Of a stretch of 49,408 bases of DNA, positions 1 to 8,364 are shown one piece after another. A program made the translations under genes and the position numbers. The stretch spans positions 1 to 49,408 of the forward strand of contig JARGOF010000038.1 of the NCBI GenBank assembly GCA_029212415.1. Reading direction: 5' to 3'. Within the stretch, counting starts at the first letter, position 1, and the number at the start of each line of letters is the position of its first letter. The notes below the pieces were generated by a model, which did not search any database, was not told the origin of the DNA, and was given only the letters and a program-made list of their open reading frames with translations. Source of the DNA: Rhizobiaceae bacterium. Its GTDB lineage: Bacteria > Pseudomonadota > Alphaproteobacteria > Rhizobiales > Rhizobiaceae.

Positions 1-237
1 CTCGGCCAGTTTGCGGAAAAGCGCCACTGCTTTCTGAGCGGCCTCAAGTGCCGACTCGCGCTGACCCAGATCGGACAGCCTGCTCGCAAGGTTGCTCAGG
101 GACCTTGCAAGATCTGGGGTAAAAGCATCGGCCCGCGCCTCTGCCAGTTTACGGAAAAGTGCCATTGCTTCCTGAGAGGCTTCAAGTGCTGCCTCGCGCT
201 GACCCAAATCGGACAGCCTGCCCGCAAGGTTGTTCAG
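1..237 (-). repeat. Tandem 138-bp repeat encoding TPR units
   Basis: The DNA repeats with a period of 138 bases (for example CTGACCCA at 61 and again at 199), matching the 46-residue protein repeat. The copies are still very similar at DNA level, which suggests recent duplication or gene conversion. The array continues beyond the left edge, so copy number cannot be read. Confidence 0.75.
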
Positions 238-582
238 AGAGGCTGCTTGTTGAGCCTCAGTTAGCGAGTAGCGATCCATTAGCGCGTTTCGAGTAACCAC
301 CATCGCAAATTCTCGCAAAGCTAAGCTGTGTTCGGGCAAAGACTGCTCAAGCTGTCGTGCGTGGTTCGGATTTATGGGGTGCTGCTCGAGCCATTCGGAT
401 GCGAGCCGCCCAAGAGGGTCGCCGATGGCGGGTGCCAGATCCAGAACAAGCGCCAGTCCCCTTTCGGGATCACGGTTGAGAAGTTTATGCAAAAGTTTTC
501 GACCGTGCCCTGCTGTTCTCCGCGCAATCCATGTGGTGCGCGTCAAGGCAGAATGGATCTGATCATCGCTAAGTCTGATCAT
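1..582 (-). CDS. TPR-repeat protein, C-terminus beyond the window edge
   Basis: This frame begins at an ATG that overlaps the stop of the upstream NTPase gene (ATGA) and stays open for 194 codons to base 1, so the 3' end is missing. Residues 1-115 are a helix-rich linker without a motif I know. From residue 116 there are 46-residue tetratricopeptide-like units sharing the core RLSDLGQRE and the tail ALFRKLAE; one complete and one partial unit are visible. TPR arrays bind proteins or peptides. In related bacterial proteins the P-loop NTPase module and this TPR array sit in one polypeptide (from memory of the family). This gene may therefore be a translationally coupled partner, or the downstream half of a gene split by a one-base change. 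The reading frame and TPR assignment are clear; the biological role is not. Confidence 0.75.
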   Translation of the reverse strand, partial: MIRLSDDQIHSALTRTTWIARRTAGHGRKLLHKLLNRDPERGLALVLDLAPAIGDPLGRLASEWLEQHPINPNHARQLEQSLPEHSLALREFAMVVTRNALMDRYSLTEAQQAASLNNLAGRLSDLGQREAALEASQEAMALFRKLAEARADAFTPDLARSLSNLASRLSDLGQRESALEAAQKAVALFRKLAE

Positions 583-1793
583 ATCAGATAATCGCTCATT
601 GCGATCACAAGATGATCTCCGAGCAGATCAAGGCCAACCCCTTCAATTCGGCCATCTGGATGTGGATAGAGATCAGAAATGGTTCTTACCAAAGCTTGCA
701 AAACTACGCTGGGCTGACCTGCAAGCAGGGGAATCTCAGCAATCAACTTCACTCCCGCCGACATATCTGGAATGGCACCCTGTAGGCCATAAAATGTCAG
801 GTTGGTGGCCACAATTTCATGGGCCCTTTGCCCAAGCAGGACCTCCGGAACCCCATATCGCCGCGCTGCGCCTTCCCAGTATCGCCGTTCATGATCTAGA
901 ACCTTGTCAAGGATCTGTGTTTCACTCCCTGTCACGGTCGTTTCGTCTTTTGCAGCAAGTAGCGCCGCGAGAGAAAGAAGCCCAAAGTCCGGTGCTTCGG
1001 ATTTCAGGCCCGGTGGATATACGCGGCCAGTCTCCGGAACAACCAACGCTTTACAAGCGTGTTGGAAAAATGCATCGGGATTTGCAACTGGCCCCAGCGG
1101 GATATCTCGTATTTCTGCGGAAGCACGTTCGGCCAATTTTTGATCTCGCAGAATCGTGTCGAAAACCTCAGTATGCTGACGCGCGATCAGAATGATTCTG
1201 ATCAGCCCTTGTCTGTCCTCATCTATCGCAGCAACAGCCGCCCTCAAGAGTCTGGTGACTTCGTTAGGCCGGTTTTCCGCATAATCGACGATGAGACAAA
1301 GATCCCGGTCAGCCGCAAACGGCACCTCATACGGATCGCCGCTCCCTCCATTCGCAGCCCGCTGCAAAGCCGGAAAGTCAACAAACCCGGACGCCCATAG
1401 CGATTTGGTGTAGCCCGGGCGGATAGGTCCTGCATCCCGCAACTTTCCAGCCAGTTCGACCATCATCCGGGTCTTGCCCCGCCCAGAATCGCCGGTAATC
1501 AAACGAACAGCCAAAGGCGTATCATACTGCCCGCACCAGGTGAGATAGTCATCCAGTTCATCGTTGCGGAAATCAAAGGGGATGACCTGATAAGCTGGCA
1601 GCAATCGACCAGAGGTTAGCAAATGTTTTGGCAATGGTCGCCGGGGATCGGGAACCAGTTTTTCATCGGTTAATCGATCGAAACCGAGCTGTTGTTTTGC
1701 TGGATCGCTCAATAGCCGGACTATATCACCCGCACCGAAAATTCCAGCCACTGCCGCTGCGGAGTCAATTACCCGCTCAATCCGCTTGGACAC
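579..1793 (-). CDS. STAND-like P-loop NTPase
   Basis: A 404-residue predicted cytoplasmic ATPase. A Walker A motif GDSGRGKT lies at residues 101-108 and a Walker B-like LCLIVD at 165-170. About 80 residues precede the nucleotide-binding core, including a DFRNDELDDYLTW stretch as commonly found just before the P-loop in NB-ARC/STAND-like proteins. The start is a GTG with GGGGGA six bases upstream. No effector domain is visible at the N-terminus. Its stop overlaps the start of the TPR gene by ATGA, so the two are probably translated together or were once one gene. NTPase-TPR proteins of this type act as signal-responsive switches and some serve in defence; which applies here is not shown. No defence genes are visible next to it. 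Confidence 0.7.
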   Translation of the reverse strand: MSKRIERVIDSAAAVAGIFGAGDIVRLLSDPAKQQLGFDRLTDEKLVPDPRRPLPKHLLTSGRLLPAYQVIPFDFRNDELDDYLTWCGQYDTPLAVRLITGDSGRGKTRMMVELAGKLRDAGPIRPGYTKSLWASGFVDFPALQRAANGGSGDPYEVPFAADRDLCLIVDYAENRPNEVTRLLRAAVAAIDEDRQGLIRIILIARQHTEVFDTILRDQKLAERASAEIRDIPLGPVANPDAFFQHACKALVVPETGRVYPPGLKSEAPDFGLLSLAALLAAKDETTVTGSETQILDKVLDHERRYWEGAARRYGVPEVLLGQRAHEIVATNLTFYGLQGAIPDMSAGVKLIAEIPLLAGQPSVVLQALVRTISDLYPHPDGRIEGVGLDLLGDHLVIAMSDYLI

Positions 1794-2120
1794 TTATGGT
1801 CCCCCAAAATTACCAAATTTATATGAACCACAATGGCGGCGGATGTAGAAACGGTCAAGATACGACTTAAACGGTAATTGGAGCCTCTTTTGTATTTCAA
1901 ATCTCAAGGCACTAAGATATGTCTTTTGACATAGATAAAAGCATTCTAACCGTGGCGAATGTCAGCATTCTTCAACCAAGGCATTTTATTTAGCGATCAC
2001 AGCGAATTTCCGCATAATGCGCGCACAAAGCGTTAGGTGTCAGCAGGTCGCTCTTTACAGCATCACCAGCCCTCACAAACCGGCAAATCTATCGGCTATG
2101 GAAACGCCACTCCCCATCCC
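1794..2120. other. Intergenic region upstream of the NTPase gene
   Basis: The 327 bases hold no supported gene. They are more AT-rich than the flanks and include a perfect palindrome at 1918-1933 (listed separately). An AT-rich TATAAA-like stretch just before the NTPase start could be part of its promoter, but no well-spaced -35/-10 pair was found. Confidence 0.5.
1918..1933. promoter_or_regulatory. Palindrome, possible operator of the NTPase gene
   Basis: TATGTC and GACATA form perfect six-base arms around TTTT. The site lies about 125 bases upstream of the NTPase start codon. It has the shape of a dimeric repressor site, but no cognate regulator can be named. Confidence 0.3.
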
Positions 2121-4178
2121 CTACCTGAGCGCTGCCTCAATATTCCCGCCATCTACCGTCAGTACGCCCGCCGTCGTGCGTTCCGCCATCACCAGGCTGA
2201 GGAAGGCGGCTGCGACGTGGTCTGCTGTGACTTCCTGTTTGAGCAGGTTGCCGGACATGTAGTCGGTCTCGCTGATGCCGCGGGCCTTGGAGCGGCTGGC
2301 GATCATGTCGTTGCTGAGCAGGCCGGAGCGGATGCGGTCGGCGTTGACGGCGCTGGAGCGCACGCCGATCTTGCCGTATTCCAGCGCATATTGCCGCGAC
2401 AGGAACAGGGTTGCCGCCTTCGGCAGGCCGTAGGCGCCGAAATTGGCGCCGGGGTTGATTGCCTGTTTGGAGGTGTTGAACAGCAGGACCCCGCCGGTCT
2501 GTTGCAGCTTGAACAGCCGCACGGCATTTTGCGCGACGCTCTGGTGGGCAAAGAAATTCAGCTCGAAACTCTTGCGCAAAAGCGCATCGTCCAGCGTGCC
2601 GATTTCGCCCTGCCAGGCAGCACCCGCATTGGAGATGACGATATCGACCCCGCCAAATGCCTCTGCGGCCGTGTCGAAGGCGGCGCGCACGCTGGCCGGA
2701 TCGGTGACGTCACAGGACACCCCCAGTGAACCATTGCCGATGGATTTGGCGACGGCTGCGGCTGCCGCCGCATCCAGATCAGCCACCACGACATGAGCGC
2801 CGGTTTCAGCCAGCAGCTTGGCGGTGGCCGCGCCGATGGCGCCGGCGCCGCCGGTGACCACGGCCACCTGTCCGGTCAGCGGCAGGATCTTGCGGCTTTT
2901 CAGCTTGGCCTGTTCGAGGGACCAATATTCCAGCTTGAACAATTCTTCTGCCGGCAGCGGATGGAAGCGGCCGATGCTTTCGGCCTCGGTGACGGTTTTC
3001 ATCCAGACTTCGGCGACGTCGCCGGAAATGCTGGCGGTCTTGGCCGTGCGGCCAAAGCCGAAGACGCCGAGACCGGGCACAATCGCCATGCGGGGCATGG
3101 GATCGAGCATGGTACGTTCGATAGCGTCGGCAGCGTTGCAGCGCTCGAAATAGGCCTGGTATTTTTCCATATAGGCGTGAATGGCGGCGCGCGCCGCCTC
3201 GGCCCATGCGTCAATGCCGTCGGCCGGGCAGGGCGGCAGGATCACCGGCCAGTTCTTGACGTGCAGGGTCAGGTCCGGAGTGGTGACACCGCGCAGGCCA
3301 TAATCTTCCAGGTCAACACCATTGATGAAGTTCAGGACATTGTCGGAGGTGCGGAAATCGCAAACGGTGCGGTTGAAATGGCCTTCACCCAGGGCCTCGG
3401 CGATGGCGCCGCGCAGGATGGGCGCCAGATCGCGGGCGCTGGCCGGATTGGCCGGCAGGTCCGTGCGTTGCGCGAATGTGTTGACGCCATTTGCGGCAAT
3501 GTGGTTTTCCGCTTCGGTGACAGCATTGATCATCCGCTCATAGGCTTCGCGCGCGCTGGCGCCGAAGGTGAAAATGCCGTGTTTGTCGAGGATCAAACCC
3601 TCGACGGAAGGATCGCGATCATAGACTTCGCCGGCCACTTTCGCCAGTTCAAAGCCCGGCGGGATATAGGGCACAAAGCCCATGCGGGTGCCGTAAACCT
3701 GTTTGATCAGCGCTTCGGAATTTTCCTGATCGACCAGCGCAAGGACGGCTGTCGAATGGGTGTGATCGACAAATTTATGCGGCAGGAAGGCATGCAGCAA
3801 TGTCTCGACCGACGGGTTGGGGGAGGAGGGATCCATCAGATTGGAGCGTTGCAGCGCCACCATGTCCTCGTCGCTCAGCGCTTCGAGGTTGCGCGCCTTG
3901 AGCAGGGTCTCCAGCTTGACGGCGGGCAGGCCCTGCGGTTCGATGACCGACATGTCCCAGCCGCTGCCCTTGACGCACAGAACATCCCATTCCTCGCCGA
4001 GAATATCCTTGCTGCGGGTTTTGACGGATGTATTGCCGCCGCCATGCAAAACCAGTTGCGGATCACCGCCCAGAAGCCGGGTCGTATAGACACGCAGCGC
4101 CAGATCTTCGGAAATATTGTTCTTGCCATAGCGCGCGACGGTCGCTGCGGCTTCGGTGTCATTCCAGAGATTTTTCAT
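2121..4178 (-). CDS. Class II aldolase / short-chain dehydrogenase fusion (RhaD/RhaEW-like)
   Basis: A 685-residue two-domain enzyme of the family annotated as bifunctional rhamnulose-1-phosphate aldolase/short-chain dehydrogenase. The N-terminal part carries class II (zinc) aldolase signatures: HGGGNTS, a DHTHST histidine pair near residue 137 and LDKHGIFTFG near 200. From about 433 an SDR domain shows the Rossmann motif TGGAGAIG, SNAG, and the catalytic YGLPK near 580. The aldolase would cleave a 1-phospho-ketose to DHAP plus an aldehyde, and the SDR would oxidise or reduce that aldehyde. The ATG at 4178 is chosen because GAGG lies six bases upstream; a TTG 27 codons earlier has no good ribosome site. 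It follows the FucU-like gene. With MtnA and MtnK in the same island and no rhamnose isomerase or kinase, the substrate is more likely 5-methylthioribulose- or 5-deoxyribulose-1-phosphate than rhamnulose-1-phosphate (inference). Confidence 0.88.
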   Translation of the reverse strand: MKNLWNDTEAAATVARYGKNNISEDLALRVYTTRLLGGDPQLVLHGGGNTSVKTRSKDILGEEWDVLCVKGSGWDMSVIEPQGLPAVKLETLLKARNLEALSDEDMVALQRSNLMDPSSPNPSVETLLHAFLPHKFVDHTHSTAVLALVDQENSEALIKQVYGTRMGFVPYIPPGFELAKVAGEVYDRDPSVEGLILDKHGIFTFGASAREAYERMINAVTEAENHIAANGVNTFAQRTDLPANPASARDLAPILRGAIAEALGEGHFNRTVCDFRTSDNVLNFINGVDLEDYGLRGVTTPDLTLHVKNWPVILPPCPADGIDAWAEAARAAIHAYMEKYQAYFERCNAADAIERTMLDPMPRMAIVPGLGVFGFGRTAKTASISGDVAEVWMKTVTEAESIGRFHPLPAEELFKLEYWSLEQAKLKSRKILPLTGQVAVVTGGAGAIGAATAKLLAETGAHVVVADLDAAAAAAVAKSIGNGSLGVSCDVTDPASVRAAFDTAAEAFGGVDIVISNAGAAWQGEIGTLDDALLRKSFELNFFAHQSVAQNAVRLFKLQQTGGVLLFNTSKQAINPGANFGAYGLPKAATLFLSRQYALEYGKIGVRSSAVNADRIRSGLLSNDMIASRSKARGISETDYMSGNLLKQEVTADHVAAAFLSLVMAERTTAGVLTVDGGNIEAALR

Positions 4179-4253
4179 TGCATGCCTCATAAGATGGATA
4201 GTGGCCGCCTGTCGGCCCGCGGACAGATTGTTTTTAGTGGAAGTCTTGTTTTC

Positions 4254-4285
4254 TGACAATAGTCATATTTATCTGACAAAGGTCA
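4254..4285. promoter_or_regulatory. Tandem TGAC-N4-GTCA repeats, candidate operator before the aldolase gene
   Basis: TGAC-N4-GTCA occurs at 4254-4265 and again at 4274-4285, exactly 20 bases apart. The middle of the block, 4261-4278, reads GTCA-N8-TGAC with an AT-rich centre, the same arrangement as the palindrome at 8483-8500 between mtnK and the importer. It covers the end of the FucU-like gene and the gap before the aldolase start, so it could control an internal promoter. The SorC regulator encoded nearby is the obvious candidate to bind it (inference). Confidence 0.45.
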
Positions 4286-4726
4286 AAATATCACGCCCTT
4301 GCGCAGGATGAAGCAGCCAAAGGGGCGCTTCTCGCTGGTGGCCACCACGGCGAAGGCGCGCGCAGCCTGCTGGTAGAACATCTGGCGTTCCAGCGAGCCG
4401 ACGTCGGCGCCTTCCGGCATGGCCGCCCGGATGATGTCAAAGGTCTCGTGATGCACGGTGCCCATCTCCTGCGGCGCACCATCGATTTCCATGCGCAGGG
4501 CGCAGGTCTCGGTGAAATGGTCGAGCGGCATGAGTTCGGTGATGATCTGTGCGGCCTGCGGCGATGAGAAGCCTGGCAGGCGGATCGGTTCCTGCATATT
4601 TGTTGTTTCCGCAATGGAGGCGGCCGGGAAATTGGCATCGACAATCACCAGTTCATCGCCATGGCCCATGGAAAGCAGGCAATGGATGAGATCTGGCGTG
4701 ACCAGTGGATTAATACCTTTAAGCAT
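4283..4726 (-). CDS. FucU/RbsD-family sugar mutarotase
   Basis: A 147-residue protein, normal for the FucU/RbsD family, whose members interconvert sugar anomers or pyranose forms so that a kinase or isomerase gets the right form. The N-terminus MLKGINPLVTPDLIHCL, with GHGDELVIVDANFPA following, is characteristic; the His in GHGD is a conserved active-site residue. The ATG at 4726 is preceded by AAGG with eight bases spacing; a longer frame exists but lacks a ribosome site. It is the first gene of the two-gene unit with the aldolase/SDR fusion and divergent from the SorC regulator. In this setting it probably feeds the correct anomer of an imported sugar to the MtnK-like kinase. Fucose itself is not implied. 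Confidence 0.85.
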   Translation of the reverse strand: MLKGINPLVTPDLIHCLLSMGHGDELVIVDANFPAASIAETTNMQEPIRLPGFSSPQAAQIITELMPLDHFTETCALRMEIDGAPQEMGTVHHETFDIIRAAMPEGADVGSLERQMFYQQAARAFAVVATSEKRPFGCFILRKGVIF

Positions 4727-4818
4727 GGATTTGGCCTTTGCTGTTTGTTGCCGCATTTGACACTGTGCAACATCGTGGGGTTACTTTACATCTGCACTGC
4801 AGTTTGTTCCAGATGCAA

Positions 4819-4840
4819 TGGGCCAGCTGTATTGGGCCAG
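4819..4840. promoter_or_regulatory. Direct repeats between fucU-like gene and sorC
   Basis: TGGGCCAG occurs at 4819-4826 and 4833-4840, a 14-base period, in the shared upstream region of the divergent FucU-like and SorC genes. The region also has CATCTG and CAGATG arms around 4790-4815. These could be regulator sites, but they do not match the GTCA-N8-TGAC palindromes elsewhere in the island. Confidence 0.25.
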
Positions 4841-4921
4841 TTGCAGTGGGATTACGGGGCTTTGTGAACAGCAAAGCTGCAACGGGCACGACAAAGAGCC
4901 GGGTAGCGGGAGAGGCAGACT

Positions 4922-5893
4922 TTGGGTCAGGACAAAAAGAAGGCGCGGCGTCGCTACAGGCCGGATGAACCGGTGGAAGACACGCTGCTGCGCGCCGCAT
5001 GGCTCTATTATTACGAAAACCGCAACCAGAATGAAATCGCCGAGGAATTCGGCGTGTCCCGCGCCACGGTGGTCAATTACCTGCAGCAGGCCCGTGAGCG
5101 CGGTCTTGTCGAGATCCGCCTTGATTCCGCTGCCTTCAACCGCCAGCGCATTTCCGTTGAACTGTGCCGCAAATACGGACTGCAGGAATCCGTCGTCATT
5201 CCGGGAACGGAAATTTCGCTCACCGGCGTTGCCGTCGGCGCGGCGCGGCGCTTGCCCGATCTGCTGGCGCCCGGTGACATTCTGGGTGTCGCCTGGGGCA
5301 TGACAATCTTCAAACTGTCGGAAAGCCTGACGCCGCGCATCATCGACAATATGACCGTCGTGCAGATGGTTGGCTCGATGGCCAGTCCCTACGTCTTTGC
5401 GGCGGAAAGCTGCTCGACCAATATTGCCCACAAGCTGGGCGCCCGGGTCGCCAATTTTTATGCGCCGGCGCTGCTGTCGTCGACGCAGGCCGCACATTTG
5501 TTGAAGCAGGAGCCGGTCATCCGCTCGCAATTCGACCTGCTGGGCAGGATCAACAAGGCGCTGTTTGCCGTCGGGTCCTGCGAAGACAATTCCCATGTGG
5601 TCGAAAGCGGCATCGCTTCGCTTGCCGATCTGGAGGATTACAAGGCGCGCGGCGCGGTCGGCGTCATATGCGGGCGATTTATTGATGCCCGGGGCGAGCA
5701 TATCGTCGGACCGCTGGATGACCGGATGATCGGCATCACCCCGGATGCCCTGCGGGGCCTGTCGGTCGGTATGCTGGTGTCCAACGGGTTTGACAAGGTT
5801 GCCGGCATGCATGCGGCCATGCTGGGCGGCTATGTCACCCATCTTGTCACCGATGCGCCGACGGCCCAGGCATTGCTCAATTTCGATCCCTGA
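4922..5893 (+). CDS. SorC-family sugar-responsive transcriptional regulator
   Basis: A 323-residue DNA-binding protein. The N-terminal helix-turn-helix is at about residues 37-60 (NEIAEEFGVSRATVVNYL) and the rest is the SorC-type sugar-phosphate-binding domain, with conserved GVAWGMT and VGVICGRF segments. SorC-family regulators normally sense a phosphorylated sugar or pathway intermediate and control the adjacent catabolic operon. The start is a TTG with GAGAGG six bases upstream; no in-frame ATG lies upstream. It is divergent from the FucU-like/aldolase unit and convergent with mtnA. It is the likely regulator of the whole 2121-12282 island, probably sensing a phosphopentose such as 5-deoxyribose-1-phosphate or its ketose isomer (inference). 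Confidence 0.88.
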   Translation: MGQDKKKARRRYRPDEPVEDTLLRAAWLYYYENRNQNEIAEEFGVSRATVVNYLQQARERGLVEIRLDSAAFNRQRISVELCRKYGLQESVVIPGTEISLTGVAVGAARRLPDLLAPGDILGVAWGMTIFKLSESLTPRIIDNMTVVQMVGSMASPYVFAAESCSTNIAHKLGARVANFYAPALLSSTQAAHLLKQEPVIRSQFDLLGRINKALFAVGSCEDNSHVVESGIASLADLEDYKARGAVGVICGRFIDARGEHIVGPLDDRMIGITPDALRGLSVGMLVSNGFDKVAGMHAAMLGGYVTHLVTDAPTAQALLNFDP

Positions 5894-5956
5894 AAACATG
5901 ATAAATCCGGGGCCGGCTGATCTTTGTCAGGCCACCCTCAATCAGAAGCCCCTGAA

Positions 5957-7078
5957 TCAGACCGCCCTGACTTTATTCTGGCCCTTGGCCATCTCGGGGA
6001 ACAATTTGGCCAGACCCGCCTGGCTCGCGCTGCAAACGCCGCGTTCCGTGATCAGTCCGGTCACCAGCCTGGATGGTGTGACATCAAAGGCAAAATTGGC
6101 GACCGGCGTTGTCTCGGGGCAGATGAGAACCTTTGTTTCCAAGCCGTTCGCATCTTTTCCCGCCATCCAGGACACCTCGCGGCCATCGCGTTCCTCGATC
6201 GGAATTTCACGCACGCCGTCGTTGATCGTCCAGTCGACGGTGGAGGAGGGCAGCGCCACATAAAACGGCACGCCGTTGTCGCGCGCCGCCAGGGCTTTCA
6301 GATAGGTGCCGATCTTGTTGCAGACATCGCCGCTGGCGGTGGTCCTGTCGGTGCCGACGATGCACATATCCACTTTGCCATGCTGCATCAGATGGCCGCC
6401 GGCATTGTCGACGATCAACGTGTGATTGACGCCGTGGCGTCCCAGCTCCCAGGAGGTCAGCGATGCGCCCTGGTTGCGCGGCCGTGTTTCATCCACCCAA
6501 ACATGCACCTCTATTCCCAGATCATGGGCCTGATAGATCGGTGAGGTGGCGGTGCCCCAATCGACGGTTGCCAGCCAGCCGGCGTTGCAATGGGTCAATA
6601 TATTGACCGCTTCACCCGGTTCCTTGCGCGCTGCGATGGCCTTGATGAGTTCGAGCCCGTGGCTGCCGATGGCGTGGTTGACAGCGACATCGGCGTCACA
6701 CAGCGTGGCCGCCAACGCCCAGGCCGCATCGGCCCTTTGCTCGCTCGGCAGGGGCTGCAATAGACGCACCGTTTCATCCAGCGCCCATTTCAGGTTGATG
6801 GCTGTCGGCCGTGTGGCGTGCAGAACCGCATAGGCCTTCATCAGGCTCTCGTCACTGGCATCCTGCCGCATGGCAATGGCCATGCCATAGGCGGCGGTGG
6901 CGCCGATCAGCGGTGCACCGCGCACCCACATGTCAGCAATGGCCGTTGCCGCGTCATCCAGGCTTTTCAGCTGGCGGGTGACAAAACTGTGCGGCAAGCG
7001 GGTCTGGTCGATGATGCCGACGGTGCGTCCGTCAGTCTCCGCCCAGATGGAACGATAAGGTTTGCCATCGATCTTCAT
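5957..7078 (-). CDS. mtnA: S-methyl-5-thioribose-1-phosphate isomerase family (MtnA/DrdI-like)
   Basis: A 373-residue aldose-ketose isomerase of the MtnA/eIF2B-like fold, converting 5-methylthioribose-1-phosphate or 5-deoxyribose-1-phosphate to the ribulose-1-phosphate. Family landmarks: RGAPLIG at 53-59, the catalytic cysteine C164 in THCNAGW, VDETRP at 195-200 and the catalytic aspartate D244 in VGTDR. The stretch after the cysteine (VDWGTATSP) departs from the GYGTALGV type common in canonical MtnA and may mark a subgroup. The ATG at 7078 overlaps the mtnK stop (ATGA), so the two are translationally coupled; a longer upstream frame inside mtnK is discarded. No mtnB, mtnC or mtnD is visible, so the product is not obviously heading to methionine salvage. 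Confidence 0.93.
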   Translation of the reverse strand: MKIDGKPYRSIWAETDGRTVGIIDQTRLPHSFVTRQLKSLDDAATAIADMWVRGAPLIGATAAYGMAIAMRQDASDESLMKAYAVLHATRPTAINLKWALDETVRLLQPLPSEQRADAAWALAATLCDADVAVNHAIGSHGLELIKAIAARKEPGEAVNILTHCNAGWLATVDWGTATSPIYQAHDLGIEVHVWVDETRPRNQGASLTSWELGRHGVNHTLIVDNAGGHLMQHGKVDMCIVGTDRTTASGDVCNKIGTYLKALAARDNGVPFYVALPSSTVDWTINDGVREIPIEERDGREVSWMAGKDANGLETKVLICPETTPVANFAFDVTPSRLVTGLITERGVCSASQAGLAKLFPEMAKGQNKVRAV

Positions 7079-8364
7079 AGGGTTACTCCCCGGTTCTTGA
7101 TGGACCGGGCCAGATCGCAGAGCTGGCCGATGGATGAAAACTGGTGGCGAGAGACCAGCAATTCGCGGCCCATGGCAAGCGCATTGGCTTCGCATCTTGC
7201 GCGCCGGTCCGGATCCTCGATGGTCTCCATATCCTCGACATGGGCAAGCCCCACCAGACGACGGATCATCTTGGTTCCGGCAAAGCCCACCGTGTCGACA
7301 AACAGGCTCCGCAAGGTCCGGGTCAGGGCCTGCTCGGACCCCATGGCGTCGTCCTGATCTTCAAACAGGCTGCGCGGAAACAAGATGCCGGTGCGTTCGC
7401 CATGCCACAATTCGCGGAACCGGGCTTCAAAGGTGGCCCAGGTGTCGATGGCGGTTTGCAGCAGCCATCTCTGATAGGCGTCGCGATCACCGGCCTGCTG
7501 GGCGTGGCCGGCTTGCGAGAAATAGGCAAGGAAGTAATTGGCAAACAGCGCGCCCGTGTCAAACCCCATGGGGCCGTAGAAGGAAAACTCCGGGTCGATC
7601 ACCCGTGTTTCGGCCTGGTTGACCATCACCGAACCGCTGTGGAAATCCGCATGCAGCAGCGATTGGGTGCAGGTGATGAAGCGCTCCTTCATCACCTGGA
7701 CGGCCACTTTGACATCGCGGTCCTGGCGCAATGCGTGGACCAGACGATCCAGCTGCGGGCTCGTCCACTGGTTCAGTTCCGCATCCTGATAGGGCTCTGT
7801 AAAGACCAGACTTTCGGTGATGTCGCAAAGCGCGACATTGTCTGAATAGAGCGCAACATCGGCCTTTTTCTGCGCAGTATCCATATGCAGGTCGGAGGTG
7901 CGGAACAGCGTTTCGGCCAGGAACAGGCCCAGATCATTGGCCAATCTGGGATAGGTAATGCCCTGAATGAAGCCTTTGCGCAGGATGATATGGTCTGACA
8001 GATATTCCATTGCGATCAACGCATTGGCCTCGTCATAGGCATAAATCTCAGGCACCCGGGCGCCATCCGAACTGGCTGCGGCCTGACGCGTCAGCGTGTG
8101 ATATTCGAAATAGGATCTTTTCAGCGGCAGCGGCCAGGATTCGCCGATCAGCCGGACATAGGGCAAAGCCTGTTTGATGATCAGCGAACCGGCAGGGCCC
8201 TCGACAATGAAGACAAGGTTCAGATTGCCATCACCGACTTCCACTGTCTTGAGCTGGTCCGGCGCGCCGCCAACCCTTGCAGCAAGCAAGGCATCGCTGG
8301 CAATATAGTCCTTGATCGTTTCAACCGTAAATGCTTCGTAACCGTCCGGCGTTTCTATGGCCAT
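7075..8364 (-). CDS. mtnK: S-methyl-5-thioribose kinase family (MtnK/DrdK-like)
   Basis: A 429-residue kinase of the protein-kinase-like MTR kinase family, phosphorylating C1 of 5-methylthioribose, or of 5-deoxyribose in DrdK-type relatives. GDGNLN at 44-49 is the nucleotide loop, IIKQALP near 62 holds the ATP-contacting lysine, HADFHSGS near 238 is the catalytic loop, and [13 protein letters not shown] near 256 is the metal-binding and family signature. The ATG at 8364 sits behind a very strong GGGGGAGG with tight spacing; a TTG nine codons upstream is possible. It is somewhat longer than the roughly 400 residues usual for characterised MtnK. It is first in a two-gene unit with mtnA and divergent from the sugar importer, with a palindrome in the shared upstream region. 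Confidence 0.92.
   Translation of the reverse strand: MAIETPDGYEAFTVETIKDYIASDALLAARVGGAPDQLKTVEVGDGNLNLVFIVEGPAGSLIIKQALPYVRLIGESWPLPLKRSYFEYHTLTRQAAASSDGARVPEIYAYDEANALIAMEYLSDHIILRKGFIQGITYPRLANDLGLFLAETLFRTSDLHMDTAQKKADVALYSDNVALCDITESLVFTEPYQDAELNQWTSPQLDRLVHALRQDRDVKVAVQVMKERFITCTQSLLHADFHSGSVMVNQAETRVIDPEFSFYGPMGFDTGALFANYFLAYFSQAGHAQQAGDRDAYQRWLLQTAIDTWATFEARFRELWHGERTGILFPRSLFEDQDDAMGSEQALTRTLRSLFVDTVGFAGTKMIRRLVGLAHVEDMETIEDPDRRARCEANALAMGRELLVSRHQFSSIGQLCDLARSIKNRGVTL

Noticed and set aside
2121-4178. Rhamnose catabolism operon
   Set aside because: The aldolase/SDR fusion and FucU-like mutarotase suggest rhamnose, but no rhamnose isomerase or kinase is present, while MtnA and MtnK are. 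Kept only as an alternative substrate.
2793-4256. Long plus-strand open frame across the aldolase/SDR gene
   Set aside because: It is antisense to a well-supported enzyme, has no ribosome site or recognisable motif and arises from the GC-rich codon bias of the real gene.
5957-8364. Classical aerobic methionine salvage locus
   Set aside because: mtnA and mtnK fit, but mtnB, mtnC, mtnD and the phosphorylase are absent from the window and a class II aldolase is present instead.
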